From: DASRHY01 sp046765875
GTDB taxonomy: Bacteria > Actinomycetota > Actinomycetes > Propionibacteriales > Kribbellaceae
Length of the DNA stretch: 64,000 nt
NCBI GenBank assembly: GCA_046765875.1
Contig: JBKPSJ010000027.1
Location: 18,254 to 82,253, forward strand
Reading direction: 5' to 3'
Translations under genes and position numbers: made by a program
In this document: positions 33,452 through 41,271 of the stretch, in pieces
How the letters are laid out: each line of letters opens with the position of its first letter
Position numbering within the stretch: the first letter of the stretch is position 1
The notes under the pieces: model-generated
Seen by the model: the letters and a program-made list of their open reading frames with translations, nothing else
Database searches by the model: none
Told to the model about the DNA's origin: nothing

Positions 33452-34258
33452 TCACTTGCCGCGAAGGATGACCACACGCTCGTCGAAGTCGACTCCGCAG
33501 TCGAAGATGCCGCAGGCGAAGCCGAACGAGACGGTCGCGGCCTTACCACCGGCGAACTTGCCGTTGAAGGCCGGCACGGTGGCGCTGAACGGCCGCGAAG
33601 TGCCGTCGCATTGCACCTCGACTTCGGTGGCCCCCGAGACCGTGCCGCGCCCGACCCGCTGGTCGACCTGGACGTCGACGGCCGCGAACAGTGCGGTGCT
33701 GTCACAGGTGACGGTGCCGAAGATGGTGGCCGAGCCGTCCCTGTTGTGGACACCCGATGTGACGGCGATGTCGATCGTCGGCGTCGGCGGAGCCTGGTCG
33801 ACGTTGAGCCGCATCGTGCCGCCGTTACCCGCGCCGTCGGACTGGTCGTCGATCACGATGATGGAGTAGGTCTGACCGGCGACGGCTTGCCACGCGGTCG
33901 CACCGGGCGCGCAGGCCTCGACGATGAAACTGCCGGGGCTGCCGGTGGCGACGAACACGCCCGCCGAGTAGTCCGATCCCGAGACGTCGGCCACCAGCGT
34001 GGCGTCGGCGGTCGCGGTGACCTCGTACCAGACACTCGCGTCCATCGCCGGCGCGCCGCAGACCGCGTTGAGCTCGGTGTCGTCGGCGTCCGTGGTGGCC
34101 TGCGAGGTGTCCTGGGTGGTGCTGAACGGCAGCGCGCCGATCGTGATCCGGCCCCCGAACGTGTCGTTGGCCGGCGGTGCCGCGGCGGCGGTGCCGGCGG
34201 TGGCGGCGAACGTCGCCAACACGATGGCGACGAGGGCGGCCGGACGGACGAATCTCAT
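33452..34258 (-). CDS. secreted protein with DUF6299-type C-terminal domain
   Basis: 268 residues. Signal peptide 1-27 (MRFVRPAALVAIVLATFAATAGTAAAA, cleavage after AAA). Residues 28-145 resemble a pre-peptidase-like/jelly-roll domain (VWYEVTATADATLVADVSGSD, GQTYSIIVIDDQS). Residues 155-268 match DUF6299: SGVHNRDGSATIFGTVTCDS, VDQRVGRGTVSGATEV, KFAGGKAATVSFGFAC, with four Cys likely in disulfides. Exported, function unknown. GAGGGGG precedes the ATG. The 214-nt gap to the glycosyltransferase holds an AT-rich promoter-like patch (34357-34382) and a palindrome CCGGCGG/CCGCCGG just before the next ATG. Confidence 0.85.
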   Translation of the reverse strand: MRFVRPAALVAIVLATFAATAGTAAAAPPANDTFGGRITIGALPFSTTQDTSQATTDADDTELNAVCGAPAMDASVWYEVTATADATLVADVSGSDYSAGVFVATGSPGSFIVEACAPGATAWQAVAGQTYSIIVIDDQSDGAGNGGTMRLNVDQAPPTPTIDIAVTSGVHNRDGSATIFGTVTCDSTALFAAVDVQVDQRVGRGTVSGATEVEVQCDGTSRPFSATVPAFNGKFAGGKAATVSFGFACGIFDCGVDFDERVVILRGK

Positions 34259-34472
34259 GATGGAACCCCCTCAGTGAGTGGCGCCCCGGGCAGAGCGCGC
34301 TCTACTTCGTTAGACGACACGCTGGCCGGGAAATGTTGCGCTCCGCTTCTGATTAACAACGTCTGGTTATCGAGCGTTAGGTTCTGACCGAACTCCGAAG
34401 CTCGACAAGCTCCCAGCGAAGTCCCAGCCTCGTCGCACCGGCGGCTCAGTTCCGCCGGACAGCATCGACGGC

Positions 34473-35711
34473 ATGGAGACCTCGACACCGCTCGCCCTGA
34501 CCGCACCGGTGCGCAGCCCGCTCGAGACGCGGGTGGAGATCGTCGTGCCGGTGCGGAACGAGGAACGCGAGCTTGCACACAGCATTCGCCGGCTCCGGTC
34601 GTTCCTGGACGAGTCATTCCCGTTCGGCACTGATGTCTGCATCGCCGACAACGGCAGCACCGACGGCACCGCCGCCATCGCCCGCCGGCTCGCTGCCGAG
34701 TTGCCGGGCGTGTACGTCGTACAGCTGGCCGAGCCGGGACGCGGCAGGGCGCTCAAGGCGGTCTGGTCGCAGAGCACGGCGGACGTACTGGCGTACATGG
34801 ACGTGGACCTGTCCACCGATCTGAACGCGTTTCTGCCGTTGGTTGCCCCGCTGGTCGCGGGGCACAGCGACGTCGCGATCGGGACCCGGTTGACCCGGGG
34901 CTCGCGGGTGGTACGCGGCCCGCGGCGGGAGATCATCTCGCGTGGCTACAACACCTTGCTGCACGGGGTTCTCGGCGCTCGCTTCAGCGATGCGCAGTGC
35001 GGCTTCAAGGCGATCCGTCGTGACGTCGCCGAGCAACTGCTGCCGCTGGTGCAGGACACCTCCTGGTTCTTCGACACGGAGTTGCTGGTGCTGGCCGAGC
35101 GGGCCGGGCTGCGGATCCATGAGGTGCCGGTCGACTGGGTCGACGACCCGGACTCACGGGTCGCACTGGTCCGGACCGCGATCGACGACCTGCGCGGTGT
35201 CGCCCGGGTCGGCGCGGATCTGGCCCGCGGGCGGATCCCGCTCGACGAGGTCCGCGCCGCGCTAGCCCGGCCCGAGCCGCCCGTCGGGTTGCTCACTCGT
35301 GCCCTGCGGTTCGCCGTCGTCGGTGTGCTGAGCACCATCGCGTATGCGGTGCTCTACCTGTTGCTTCGCCAGGTCGACGTACCGGCGCAGGTGGCGAACG
35401 TCCTTGCGCTGATCGCGACGGCGGTAGGGAACACCGCGCTGAACCGGCGGTACACGTACGGCATCCGCGGCCGGGCCGGTCAGGGCCGCCATCAGATGCG
35501 CGGCCTGGTGACGTTCGCGCTCGGCTGGAGCCTCACCGCGTCGTCGTTGTGGCTGCTGCACGCGGCCGTCGCGGCACCTTCCCGTGCGGTTGAGATCACC
35601 GTGCTCACGGTGGCCAACCTCGTTGCCACAGTGGTGCGTTTCAGTCTCTTCCAGACCTGGGTCTTCTCATCCGACGAACCATCCGTACGAGCGCTGGAGA
35701 GTGCGCGATGA
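34473..35711 (+). CDS. GT2 glycosyltransferase fused to a GtrA-like membrane domain
   Basis: 412 residues. N-terminal GT-A domain of the dolichyl-phosphate mannose synthase type (about 20-245): EIVVPVRNEERELAHSIRRL, ADNGSTDGTAAIARR, DxD-equivalent AYMDVDLSTDLNAF, and the catalytic DAQCGFKAIRRDVA. C-terminal GtrA domain (about 275-400) with four membrane helices beginning LRFAVVGVLSTIAYAVLYLL and RRYTYGIRGR. It makes polyprenyl-phosphate-linked sugar and may flip it. ATGA overlap with the next gene shows coupling. Confidence 0.93.
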   Translation: METSTPLALTAPVRSPLETRVEIVVPVRNEERELAHSIRRLRSFLDESFPFGTDVCIADNGSTDGTAAIARRLAAELPGVYVVQLAEPGRGRALKAVWSQSTADVLAYMDVDLSTDLNAFLPLVAPLVAGHSDVAIGTRLTRGSRVVRGPRREIISRGYNTLLHGVLGARFSDAQCGFKAIRRDVAEQLLPLVQDTSWFFDTELLVLAERAGLRIHEVPVDWVDDPDSRVALVRTAIDDLRGVARVGADLARGRIPLDEVRAALARPEPPVGLLTRALRFAVVGVLSTIAYAVLYLLLRQVDVPAQVANVLALIATAVGNTALNRRYTYGIRGRAGQGRHQMRGLVTFALGWSLTASSLWLLHAAVAAPSRAVEITVLTVANLVATVVRFSLFQTWVFSSDEPSVRALESAR

Positions 35712-37642
35712 CCACAGTTACCAACCGCACGATGCCGGCTCCTCGGCTCGGCGTCCGGGTCGCACGGCTCGAAGGCTCGACGATTGGATTCGTCGCTCTG
35801 CTGATCGGTACGGCTGCCGCGTACCTGTTCGGCTTGTCCCGCAACGGCTATGCGAACGAGTACTACGCGGCTGCGGTGCAAGCGGGCTCGCAGAGTTGGA
35901 AGGCCTGGTTCTTCGGGTCGTTCGACGCATCCAGCTTCATCACTGTCGACAAGACACCCGCCTCGCTGTGGGTGATGGGTCTGTCGGCGCGCCTGTTCGG
36001 GTTGAACAGCTGGAGCATGCTCGTACCCGAGGCGCTGATGGGCGTCGGCAGCGTGGCCCTGCTGTACGTGACGGTGCGCCGCTGGTTCTCGTCGTCGGCA
36101 GCGCTCATCGCGGGTGTGGTGCTGGCATCGACGCCGGTCGCCGTACTCATGTTCCGGTTCAACAATCCGGACGCGCTGCTGGTGCTGCTGATGGTCGCTG
36201 GCGCGTGGGCCGTGACCCGCGCGATCGACTCGGTACGGCGGCCCGGCTGGTGGATGGCGCTGGCTGGTGTGTTCGTCGGCTTCGCCTTCCTCACCAAGAT
36301 GTTGCAGGCCTTCCTCGTCCTGCCGGCCTTCGGCCTCGCGTACCTGATCGCCGGCAAGCCACGGCTCGGCAGGCGGCTGCTCCATCTGGCCGGAGCTGTG
36401 GGCGCGCTGATCTTCTCGGCCGGCTGGTGGATCGCCATCGTAGAAGTGCTGCCCGCGTCGGCCCGGCCGTACATCGGCGGGTCGCAGACCAACAGCGTCC
36501 TCGAGCTCACCCTCGGGTACAACGGCCTCGGCCGGCTCACCGGCTCGGAGTCCGGCTCGGTCGGCGGCCGCGGCGGCTGGGGCGGTGCGACCGGGGTGAG
36601 CCGGCTGTTCGCCGACGAGATGGGCGGCCAGATCAGCTGGTTGTTGCCAGCGGCAATCATAGCGACGATCGCGCTTGCCGTGCTGGCCGGCACTGCCGTC
36701 CGGACCGACCGGACCCGCGCCTTCGCGGTGCTGTGGGGCGGCTGGCTGGTGGTCACCGGCGGGACGTTCAGCTACATGGAAGGCATCATCCACAGCTACT
36801 ACATGATCGCGCTCGCTCCGGCGATCGCGGCACTCGTGGGAGCCGGCACGATCGCGCTCTGGCGCCGGCGGCACGACCTGATCGCGCGGGCCGCGCTGGC
36901 CGGTGGGGTGTTGCTCACCGGTGCCTGGAGCTTCGCGCTACTGGCCCGGACCCCGGACTGGCATCCGTGGCTGCGCTACGTCGCCCTGTTCGCTGGACTG
37001 GCCGGCGCACTCGCGGTCCTCATCGCGCCGGCGCTCGACCGGGCACTGGCGAAGCCGGCCGGTGTGGTCGCTGCGGTGTTGATGGTGGTCGCTGGTGTTG
37101 CCGGGCCGGCGGCGTACTCGCTGGACACCATTACGACCGCGCATGCGGGCGCGCTGCCCTCGGCCGGTCCGGCGAGCGCGGCCGGCCCCGGCGGCGGGAT
37201 GCGGATCGGCCAGGCACCGCCGCAGGGCATGCCGGGTGGTGGCCTCACCAGGGGAGGCGGCGGCGGTGTCGGCGGGTTCCTCGGCGGCAACGGCACCAAC
37301 GGGGTGTCGTCGGATCTCGTCGCGCTGCTGCAGCAGGGTGCCAAGGGTTACGAGTGGGCGGCTGCGGCCGTGACCGCGAACGGTGCCGCGCCGCTGCAGA
37401 TCGCCTCCGGTGAACCGGTGATGGCCATCGGCGGCTTCAACGGAACCGACCCGGCCCCGACGCTGGCCGAGTTCCAGCAACTCGTTGCCCAGGGCAAGAT
37501 CCACTACTTCATCGCCAGTGGCGGCGGGTTCGGCGGCCCGGGTGGCAACGGGTCCTCGAACGAGATCAGCACCTGGGTGCAGGAGAACTTCACCGCACAG
37601 ACCGTCGGCAACACCACCGTCTACGACCTCACGGCCGGATGA
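35708..37642 (+). CDS. membrane glycosyltransferase, PMT/ArnT (GT39/GT83) family
   Basis: 644 residues with about 11 membrane spans. The first loop has NGYANEYYAAAVQAGSQSW and the typical DASSFITVDKTPASLWV with the Asp expected to bind metal or donor; FRFNNPDALLVLLMVAGAW follows. The C-terminal 150 residues are extracytoplasmic, rich in Gly (GGGLTRGGGGGVGGFLGG) and end with a globular part (YEWAAAAVTANGAAPLQIAS). It transfers a sugar from a polyprenyl phosphate to a surface acceptor. Its start overlaps the GT2 gene, its stop the following gene. Confidence 0.93.
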   Translation: MTTVTNRTMPAPRLGVRVARLEGSTIGFVALLIGTAAAYLFGLSRNGYANEYYAAAVQAGSQSWKAWFFGSFDASSFITVDKTPASLWVMGLSARLFGLNSWSMLVPEALMGVGSVALLYVTVRRWFSSSAALIAGVVLASTPVAVLMFRFNNPDALLVLLMVAGAWAVTRAIDSVRRPGWWMALAGVFVGFAFLTKMLQAFLVLPAFGLAYLIAGKPRLGRRLLHLAGAVGALIFSAGWWIAIVEVLPASARPYIGGSQTNSVLELTLGYNGLGRLTGSESGSVGGRGGWGGATGVSRLFADEMGGQISWLLPAAIIATIALAVLAGTAVRTDRTRAFAVLWGGWLVVTGGTFSYMEGIIHSYYMIALAPAIAALVGAGTIALWRRRHDLIARAALAGGVLLTGAWSFALLARTPDWHPWLRYVALFAGLAGALAVLIAPALDRALAKPAGVVAAVLMVVAGVAGPAAYSLDTITTAHAGALPSAGPASAAGPGGGMRIGQAPPQGMPGGGLTRGGGGGVGGFLGGNGTNGVSSDLVALLQQGAKGYEWAAAAVTANGAAPLQIASGEPVMAIGGFNGTDPAPTLAEFQQLVAQGKIHYFIASGGGFGGPGGNGSSNEISTWVQENFTAQTVGNTTVYDLTAG

Positions 37643-37671
37643 CTGCGATGAACCAACCGAGGGAGCAATCG

Positions 37672-38106
37672 ATGACCGAGACCACCTACGCGCCGCCGCA
37701 GCCGACTGAACCGCCGCCTGCTACGAGGCCCCCCTGGATGCAACGGAGGGGAATGGTGACGGCCGTGGCCGGCGGCGTGCTGGCGATCACAGCCTTCCTG
37801 AGCGGGGCGGCAGTGGGACACGCCTGGGACGGATCGTCGTCTGGGGGCACGACCCCGTTCGGTCCCGGTGGCGGGCGGTTCGGGAACCAGAACGGCCCGT
37901 TCCAGGGCGGCCCACCCGGCTTCCAGAACGGTCAGGTGCCGCAGGGTGGGGTGTCCACCCAGGGTCAGCCGGCGCAGGCGACCCGCGTTACCTGGACCGC
38001 CGGGCAGGCGGCATCGTTCGACGCCTTGTCGCTGTACGGAGTCTGGTTGACCCCGGCGCGGGTGCCGGAGAAGGTTGCCGTCCACCGGTCGGTCGGTGTG
38101 AGCTAG
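37672..38106 (+). CDS. hypothetical membrane-anchored protein of the glycosyltransferase operon
   Basis: 144 residues from ATG 37672, which has GAGGGAG 7 nt upstream; an ATG at 37639 overlapping the previous stop (ATGA) would add 11 residues. Pro-rich cytosolic N-terminus, one membrane helix (VTAVAGGVLAITAFLSGAAVGHAW), then a Gly/Gln/Pro-rich extracellular tail (PFGPGGGRFGNQNGPF). No domain recognised. Co-transcribed with two glycosyltransferases, so a substrate or accessory protein for surface glycosylation is possible. Ends with a 4-nt overlap with the convergent sigma gene. Confidence 0.65.
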   Translation: MTETTYAPPQPTEPPPATRPPWMQRRGMVTAVAGGVLAITAFLSGAAVGHAWDGSSSGGTTPFGPGGGRFGNQNGPFQGGPPGFQNGQVPQGGVSTQGQPAQATRVTWTAGQAASFDALSLYGVWLTPARVPEKVAVHRSVGVS

Positions 38107-38990
38107 GCCGGGTCCAATGCGCTGAGGTCGAGATCGGCGAGGCGGTCGACGTCGTAGAGGACGTCGATCGCCGCGATCCGGTCGCCGACGACGGTGAAGC
38201 CCATCACTGCCAGCACCCGGTCCTTGGCGATCACGACGGCACCAGCGGTCCCGTTGACCAGCGCCGGACGCAGGAACGGCGCGAAGCGGGCCCCGGTCGA
38301 CGCCTGACCGGCGACGGCATCGGCACCGTGGACCACCAGCGTCCGCCCGGGCCGGGAGGCCCCGCCGTCGGCGCGTAGCACCACGTCGGCGTCGAGTACG
38401 GCGACCAGTCGTTCGAAGTCGCCGTCACGGGCCGCGGCGAAGAACGCGTCGACCACCTGGCGCTGGCGTGCCACATCCGGCTCGGGCACCGGTGCCGCGT
38501 CCCTGACCCGGCGCCGGCCGCGGCTGGCCAGTTGCCGGGCGGCGGCCGGGCTGCGGTCGAGCATCGGGCCGATCTCCTCGAACGGCACAGCGAACATGTC
38601 GTGCAACACGAACGCCAGCCGCTCGGCCGGCGACAGTGTGTCGAGCACCACGAGCAGCGCAAGGCCGACCGCGTCGGCGAGCAGTGCCTCCTGCTCCGGG
38701 TCGATGCCGCCCTCAGCGCTCACGACCGGATCTGGCATGTGTACTTCGAGCGGCTCCTCCTGCCGCCGCTGGCGGGTGCGCAGCATGTTCAGACACACCC
38801 GGGCGACCACGGTCGTCAGCCAGCCGGGGAGGTTGTCCACGTCGGCGGTGTCGGTGCGGTTGAACCGCAGCCAGGCCTCCTGGACCGCATCGTCGGCCTC
38901 ACTGAGCGAGCTGAGCATCCGGTACGCCACCGCTCGCAGCCGCGGCCGGTGCTGCTCGAACGCTTCGGTCAGCAGGGGTTCCTGGTCCAT
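38103..38990 (-). CDS. ECF41-type sigma factor with SnoaL-like C-terminal domain
   Basis: 295 residues from ATG 38990; GTG 38999 would add MTG and is closer to the GGAGG site. Region 2 (about 10-75): RLRAVAYRMLSSLSEADDAVQEAWL; region 4 (about 120-170): LSPAERLAFVLHDMFAVPFEEIGPMLDRSPAAARQLA. From about 185 a SnoaL/NTF2-like domain (RQVVDAFFAAARDGDFERLVAVLDADVV) that in ECF41 replaces an anti-sigma factor. The conserved linker DGGG appears as ADGGA. ECF41 factors work with a neighbouring oxidoreductase/epimerase gene, as here. Confidence 0.9.
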   Translation of the reverse strand: MDQEPLLTEAFEQHRPRLRAVAYRMLSSLSEADDAVQEAWLRFNRTDTADVDNLPGWLTTVVARVCLNMLRTRQRRQEEPLEVHMPDPVVSAEGGIDPEQEALLADAVGLALLVVLDTLSPAERLAFVLHDMFAVPFEEIGPMLDRSPAAARQLASRGRRRVRDAAPVPEPDVARQRQVVDAFFAAARDGDFERLVAVLDADVVLRADGGASRPGRTLVVHGADAVAGQASTGARFAPFLRPALVNGTAGAVVIAKDRVLAVMGFTVVGDRIAAIDVLYDVDRLADLDLSALDPA

Positions 38991-38993
38991 CCC

Positions 38994-39020
38994 GGTCACA
39001 TTCCTCCGTTGTGCGGGGTC
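38994..39020 (+). promoter_or_regulatory. ECF41-type promoter candidate driving the epimerase gene
   Basis: GGTCACA (38994-39000), a 16-nt spacer, then GGTC (39017-39020). As I recall it, the ECF41 consensus is TGTCACA followed by CGTC. The start of transcription would be near 39028, 46 nt before the epimerase ATG 39074. The same pattern with the same 16-nt spacer occurs on the other strand. Confidence 0.55.
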
Positions 39021-39028
39021 ACCTGCTT

Positions 39029-39055
39029 GACCCCGCGATCGGAATCGATGTGACA
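39029..39055 (-). promoter_or_regulatory. ECF41-type promoter candidate driving the sigma gene
   Basis: On the minus strand TGTCACA (39055-39049), a 16-nt spacer, then GGTC (39032-39029). The -35 element is identical to the ECF41 consensus as I recall it. It points at the sigma gene, whose start is 39 nt further on, suggesting self-activation. Confidence 0.6.
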
Positions 39056-39073
39056 CAGAAACCGGAGACAATC

Positions 39074-39859
39074 ATGACCTCATCCATTCTCGTGACCGGT
39101 GGCACCGGGACGATCGGGCGGCTGGTGGTGTCGCGGCTACGGGCCGCGGGCCATGACGTCCGGGTGCTGAGCCGGCGCGAACGCGAGTCGGTCGATGGCA
39201 TCGAGTACATGATCGGCGACCTCGGCAGCGGCGAAGGCCTCGGCCCGGCCGTCGAGGGTGTGACCAAGATCCTGCACCTGGGCGGCAGCGCCAAGGGCGA
39301 CGACCAGAAGGCCCGCAACCTCGTCCGCGCCGCGGCCGAGGCCGACCGGCCGCATGTGACCTACGTCTCGGTGGTCGGCACCGACCGGCTCCCGGTGGTG
39401 AGCCGTACCGACCGGATGCTGTTCGGCTACTTCGAGGCCAAGCGGATCGCCGAGGGGGTGATCGCGGACTCCGGGTTGCCGTGGACGACGCTGCGGGTGA
39501 CCCAGCTGCACGAGGCGATGCTCGTGGTGGCCCGCGGGATGGCGAAGTCGCCGGTGATACCGGTGCCGAGCGGCTTCCGGTTCCAGCCGGTCGACGGCGG
39601 CGAGGTGGCCGACCGGCTGGTCGAACTCACCCTGGACGAGCCCGCCGGGTTGGTGCCGGATCTCGCCGGTCCGACGGTGTACCCGTTGCGCGACCTGGTC
39701 CGGAGCTATCTGCGGGCCACCGGGCGGCACCGGCTGATGATGCCGGTACCGATGCCGGGCAAGGCCGCCCGTGCGTACCGCGAAGGGGCGAACCTAGCTC
39801 CGGTCAACCCGCTGGGCAAGCGCACGTGGGAGGAGTTCCTCGCCGAGCACGTCGCATGA
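39074..39859 (+). CDS. NAD(P)-binding SDR-like epimerase/NmrA-type protein
   Basis: 261 residues from ATG 39074 (GGAG 8 nt upstream). Atypical short-chain dehydrogenase with Rossmann motif ILVTGGTGTIGRLVVSRL at the N-terminus, then TYVSVVGTDRLPV and YFEAKRIAEGVIADSGLPWT, where a YxxxK-like site is replaced by FGYFEAK. Members bind NAD(P) and may sense redox state. Oxidoreductase/epimerase genes are standard ECF41 targets, and an ECF41-like promoter lies upstream. Confidence 0.9.
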   Translation: MTSSILVTGGTGTIGRLVVSRLRAAGHDVRVLSRRERESVDGIEYMIGDLGSGEGLGPAVEGVTKILHLGGSAKGDDQKARNLVRAAAEADRPHVTYVSVVGTDRLPVVSRTDRMLFGYFEAKRIAEGVIADSGLPWTTLRVTQLHEAMLVVARGMAKSPVIPVPSGFRFQPVDGGEVADRLVELTLDEPAGLVPDLAGPTVYPLRDLVRSYLRATGRHRLMMPVPMPGKAARAYREGANLAPVNPLGKRTWEEFLAEHVA

Positions 39860-39902
39860 ATCGGGTTGCAGCCGGTACGACATACCGCGAAAACTGGCGC
39901 GC

Positions 39903-40661
39903 ATGCCGGAGCAGCGCACGTTCGAGGAGCTGGTCGCAGAGGGCGAGGCCGTACCGACCGAGGGCTGGGACTTCTCCTGGTTCGAGGGCCGGGCCACGGA
40001 GGAGCGGCCGTCGTGGGGGTATGCCCGGCTGATCGGTGAGCGGATGCGCGGCGTCGGTGCCGCGCTCGACGTGCAGACCGGCGGCGGTGAGGTGCTCGCG
40101 AGCATCCCCGAGCCGCCACCGTTGCTGCGGGCAACCGAGTCCTGGCCGCCGAACCTGGAGGTCGCCCGGCGGAACCTCGCACCGCTCGGCGCCGAGGTGG
40201 CCGAGGCGCCCGACAACGGTCCGCTGCCGTACGGCGACGAGACATTCGACCTGGTGGTGTCGCGGCACCCGACCGTGACGATCTGGCCCGAGATCGCCCG
40301 GGTGCTGAAGCCCGGCGGCAGCTATCTGTCCCAGCAGGTCGGCGCCGGCAGCATGCACGCGGTGACCGAAGCGATGATGGGCCCGATGCCGATCGGCGCC
40401 GACCGCAGCACCGAGGTGGTGTCGGGCGGTGCCGAGGCAGCCGGGCTTGTCGTCACCGATCTGCGGCACGAGTCGTTGCGGACCGAGTTCTTCGACATCG
40501 CCGCGGTCGTGTACTACCTGCGCAAGGTGATCTGGATCGTTCCTGGCTTCAGCGTCGACAAGTATCGCAACCGGTTGCGAGTCGTAAATGAGCAGATCCA
40601 GCGCGACGGCGCATTCGTTGCCTATAGCAAGCGGTTCCTCATCGAGGCGCGGAGGCCCTGA
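39903..40661 (+). CDS. class I SAM-dependent methyltransferase
   Basis: 252 residues. Rossmann methyltransferase: motif I region ALDVQTGGGEVLASI, post-I ATESWPPNLEVARRNLAPLGAEV, motif II-III DNGPLPYGDETFDLVVSRHP, and ARVLKPGGSYLSQQVG. Substrate unknown; an UbiE/Methyltransf_11-type small-molecule enzyme. Starts at ATG 39903 without a ribosome site. Follows the epimerase by 43 nt, and may share its ECF-driven transcript. Overlaps the convergent TetR gene by 23 nt. Confidence 0.88.
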   Translation: MPEQRTFEELVAEGEAVPTEGWDFSWFEGRATEERPSWGYARLIGERMRGVGAALDVQTGGGEVLASIPEPPPLLRATESWPPNLEVARRNLAPLGAEVAEAPDNGPLPYGDETFDLVVSRHPTVTIWPEIARVLKPGGSYLSQQVGAGSMHAVTEAMMGPMPIGADRSTEVVSGGAEAAGLVVTDLRHESLRTEFFDIAAVVYYLRKVIWIVPGFSVDKYRNRLRVVNEQIQRDGAFVAYSKRFLIEARRP

Positions 40662-41223
40662 GCCCGGCGAGCAACCCGTCGACGGTACGCCGTACCGCGA
40701 TGGCGAACTGATCGTCGCCGAGGCTGGACCCGGCCCCGGCGACTCGGTCGTACATGAGCCCGTCGAGCATCGCCGCCACCGGCCAGGCCGCCGTCGCGGG
40801 ATCCGGTACGCCGTACTCGGCCAGCGCGCCCGCGAGCATCTCCCGGAGCCGGGTGCCGGACTCGACCAGGGCCGCCCGCAGGCCGGGTCGGCGCACCGCC
40901 TCCAGCGAGAGCTCGTAGCGGGCCAGCAGGTCGTCGGGCCGGCTTGTCGAGGTGCCGATGACGAGCCTGATCAGCAGATCCGGCAAATCGTCCGCCGCCG
41001 GCAACGGCCCGCCCGCCAGGTCGCGCTGGACCATCCGCTCGACGCAGGCGGTCAGCAGCGCGTCGCGGGTGCGCAGGTAGTACGACGTCGAGCCCGGCGG
41101 CAAGCCGGCTTCGGCATCCACGGCCCGGTGTGTGAGCCCGCGCAGCCCCTTGGTCGCCACCAGGTGAATGGCCGCGTCCGCGATCGCCGCGCGTCGCTCG
41201 TCACCTAGCGGAGGAGTCGGCAC
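40639..41223 (-). CDS. TetR family transcriptional regulator
   Basis: 194 residues from GTG 41223. N-terminal HTH: RRAAIADAAIHLVATKGLRGLTHRAVDAEAGLPPGSTSYYLRTRDALL, residues about 9-57. The C-terminal ligand domain is all-helical (TetR_C_17-like). No ribosome site precedes the GTG, so it is probably leaderless. Divergent from a FAD monooxygenase with a perfect palindrome between them, so it most likely represses that gene and itself. Confidence 0.92.
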   Translation of the reverse strand: MPTPPLGDERRAAIADAAIHLVATKGLRGLTHRAVDAEAGLPPGSTSYYLRTRDALLTACVERMVQRDLAGGPLPAADDLPDLLIRLVIGTSTSRPDDLLARYELSLEAVRRPGLRAALVESGTRLREMLAGALAEYGVPDPATAAWPVAAMLDGLMYDRVAGAGSSLGDDQFAIAVRRTVDGLLAGLRASAPR

Positions 41224-41246
41224 GGGAGAACAGTAGCGCCAACATC

Positions 41247-41262
41247 CTCTACAGGTGTAGAG
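41247..41262. promoter_or_regulatory. TetR operator candidate
   Basis: CTCTACA-GG-TGTAGAG is a perfect 7-bp inverted repeat in the 48-nt gap between the divergent TetR and monooxygenase genes. A -10-like TAGAGT (41258-41263) overlaps it, 8 nt before the monooxygenase ATG, which lacks a ribosome site. Confidence 0.7.
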
Positions 41263-41271
41263 TCTGCAGAC

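Noticed and set aside
34259..34472. tRNA or small RNA gene in the gap before the glycosyltransferase.
   Set aside because: No cloverleaf, no TTCGA arm with matching acceptor stem; only an AT-rich promoter-like patch and a short palindrome are visible.
35492..36874. 460-residue minus-strand open frame.
   Set aside because: Antisense to the membrane glycosyltransferase with low-complexity composition (Arg, His, Glu, Gln) and no homology signs.
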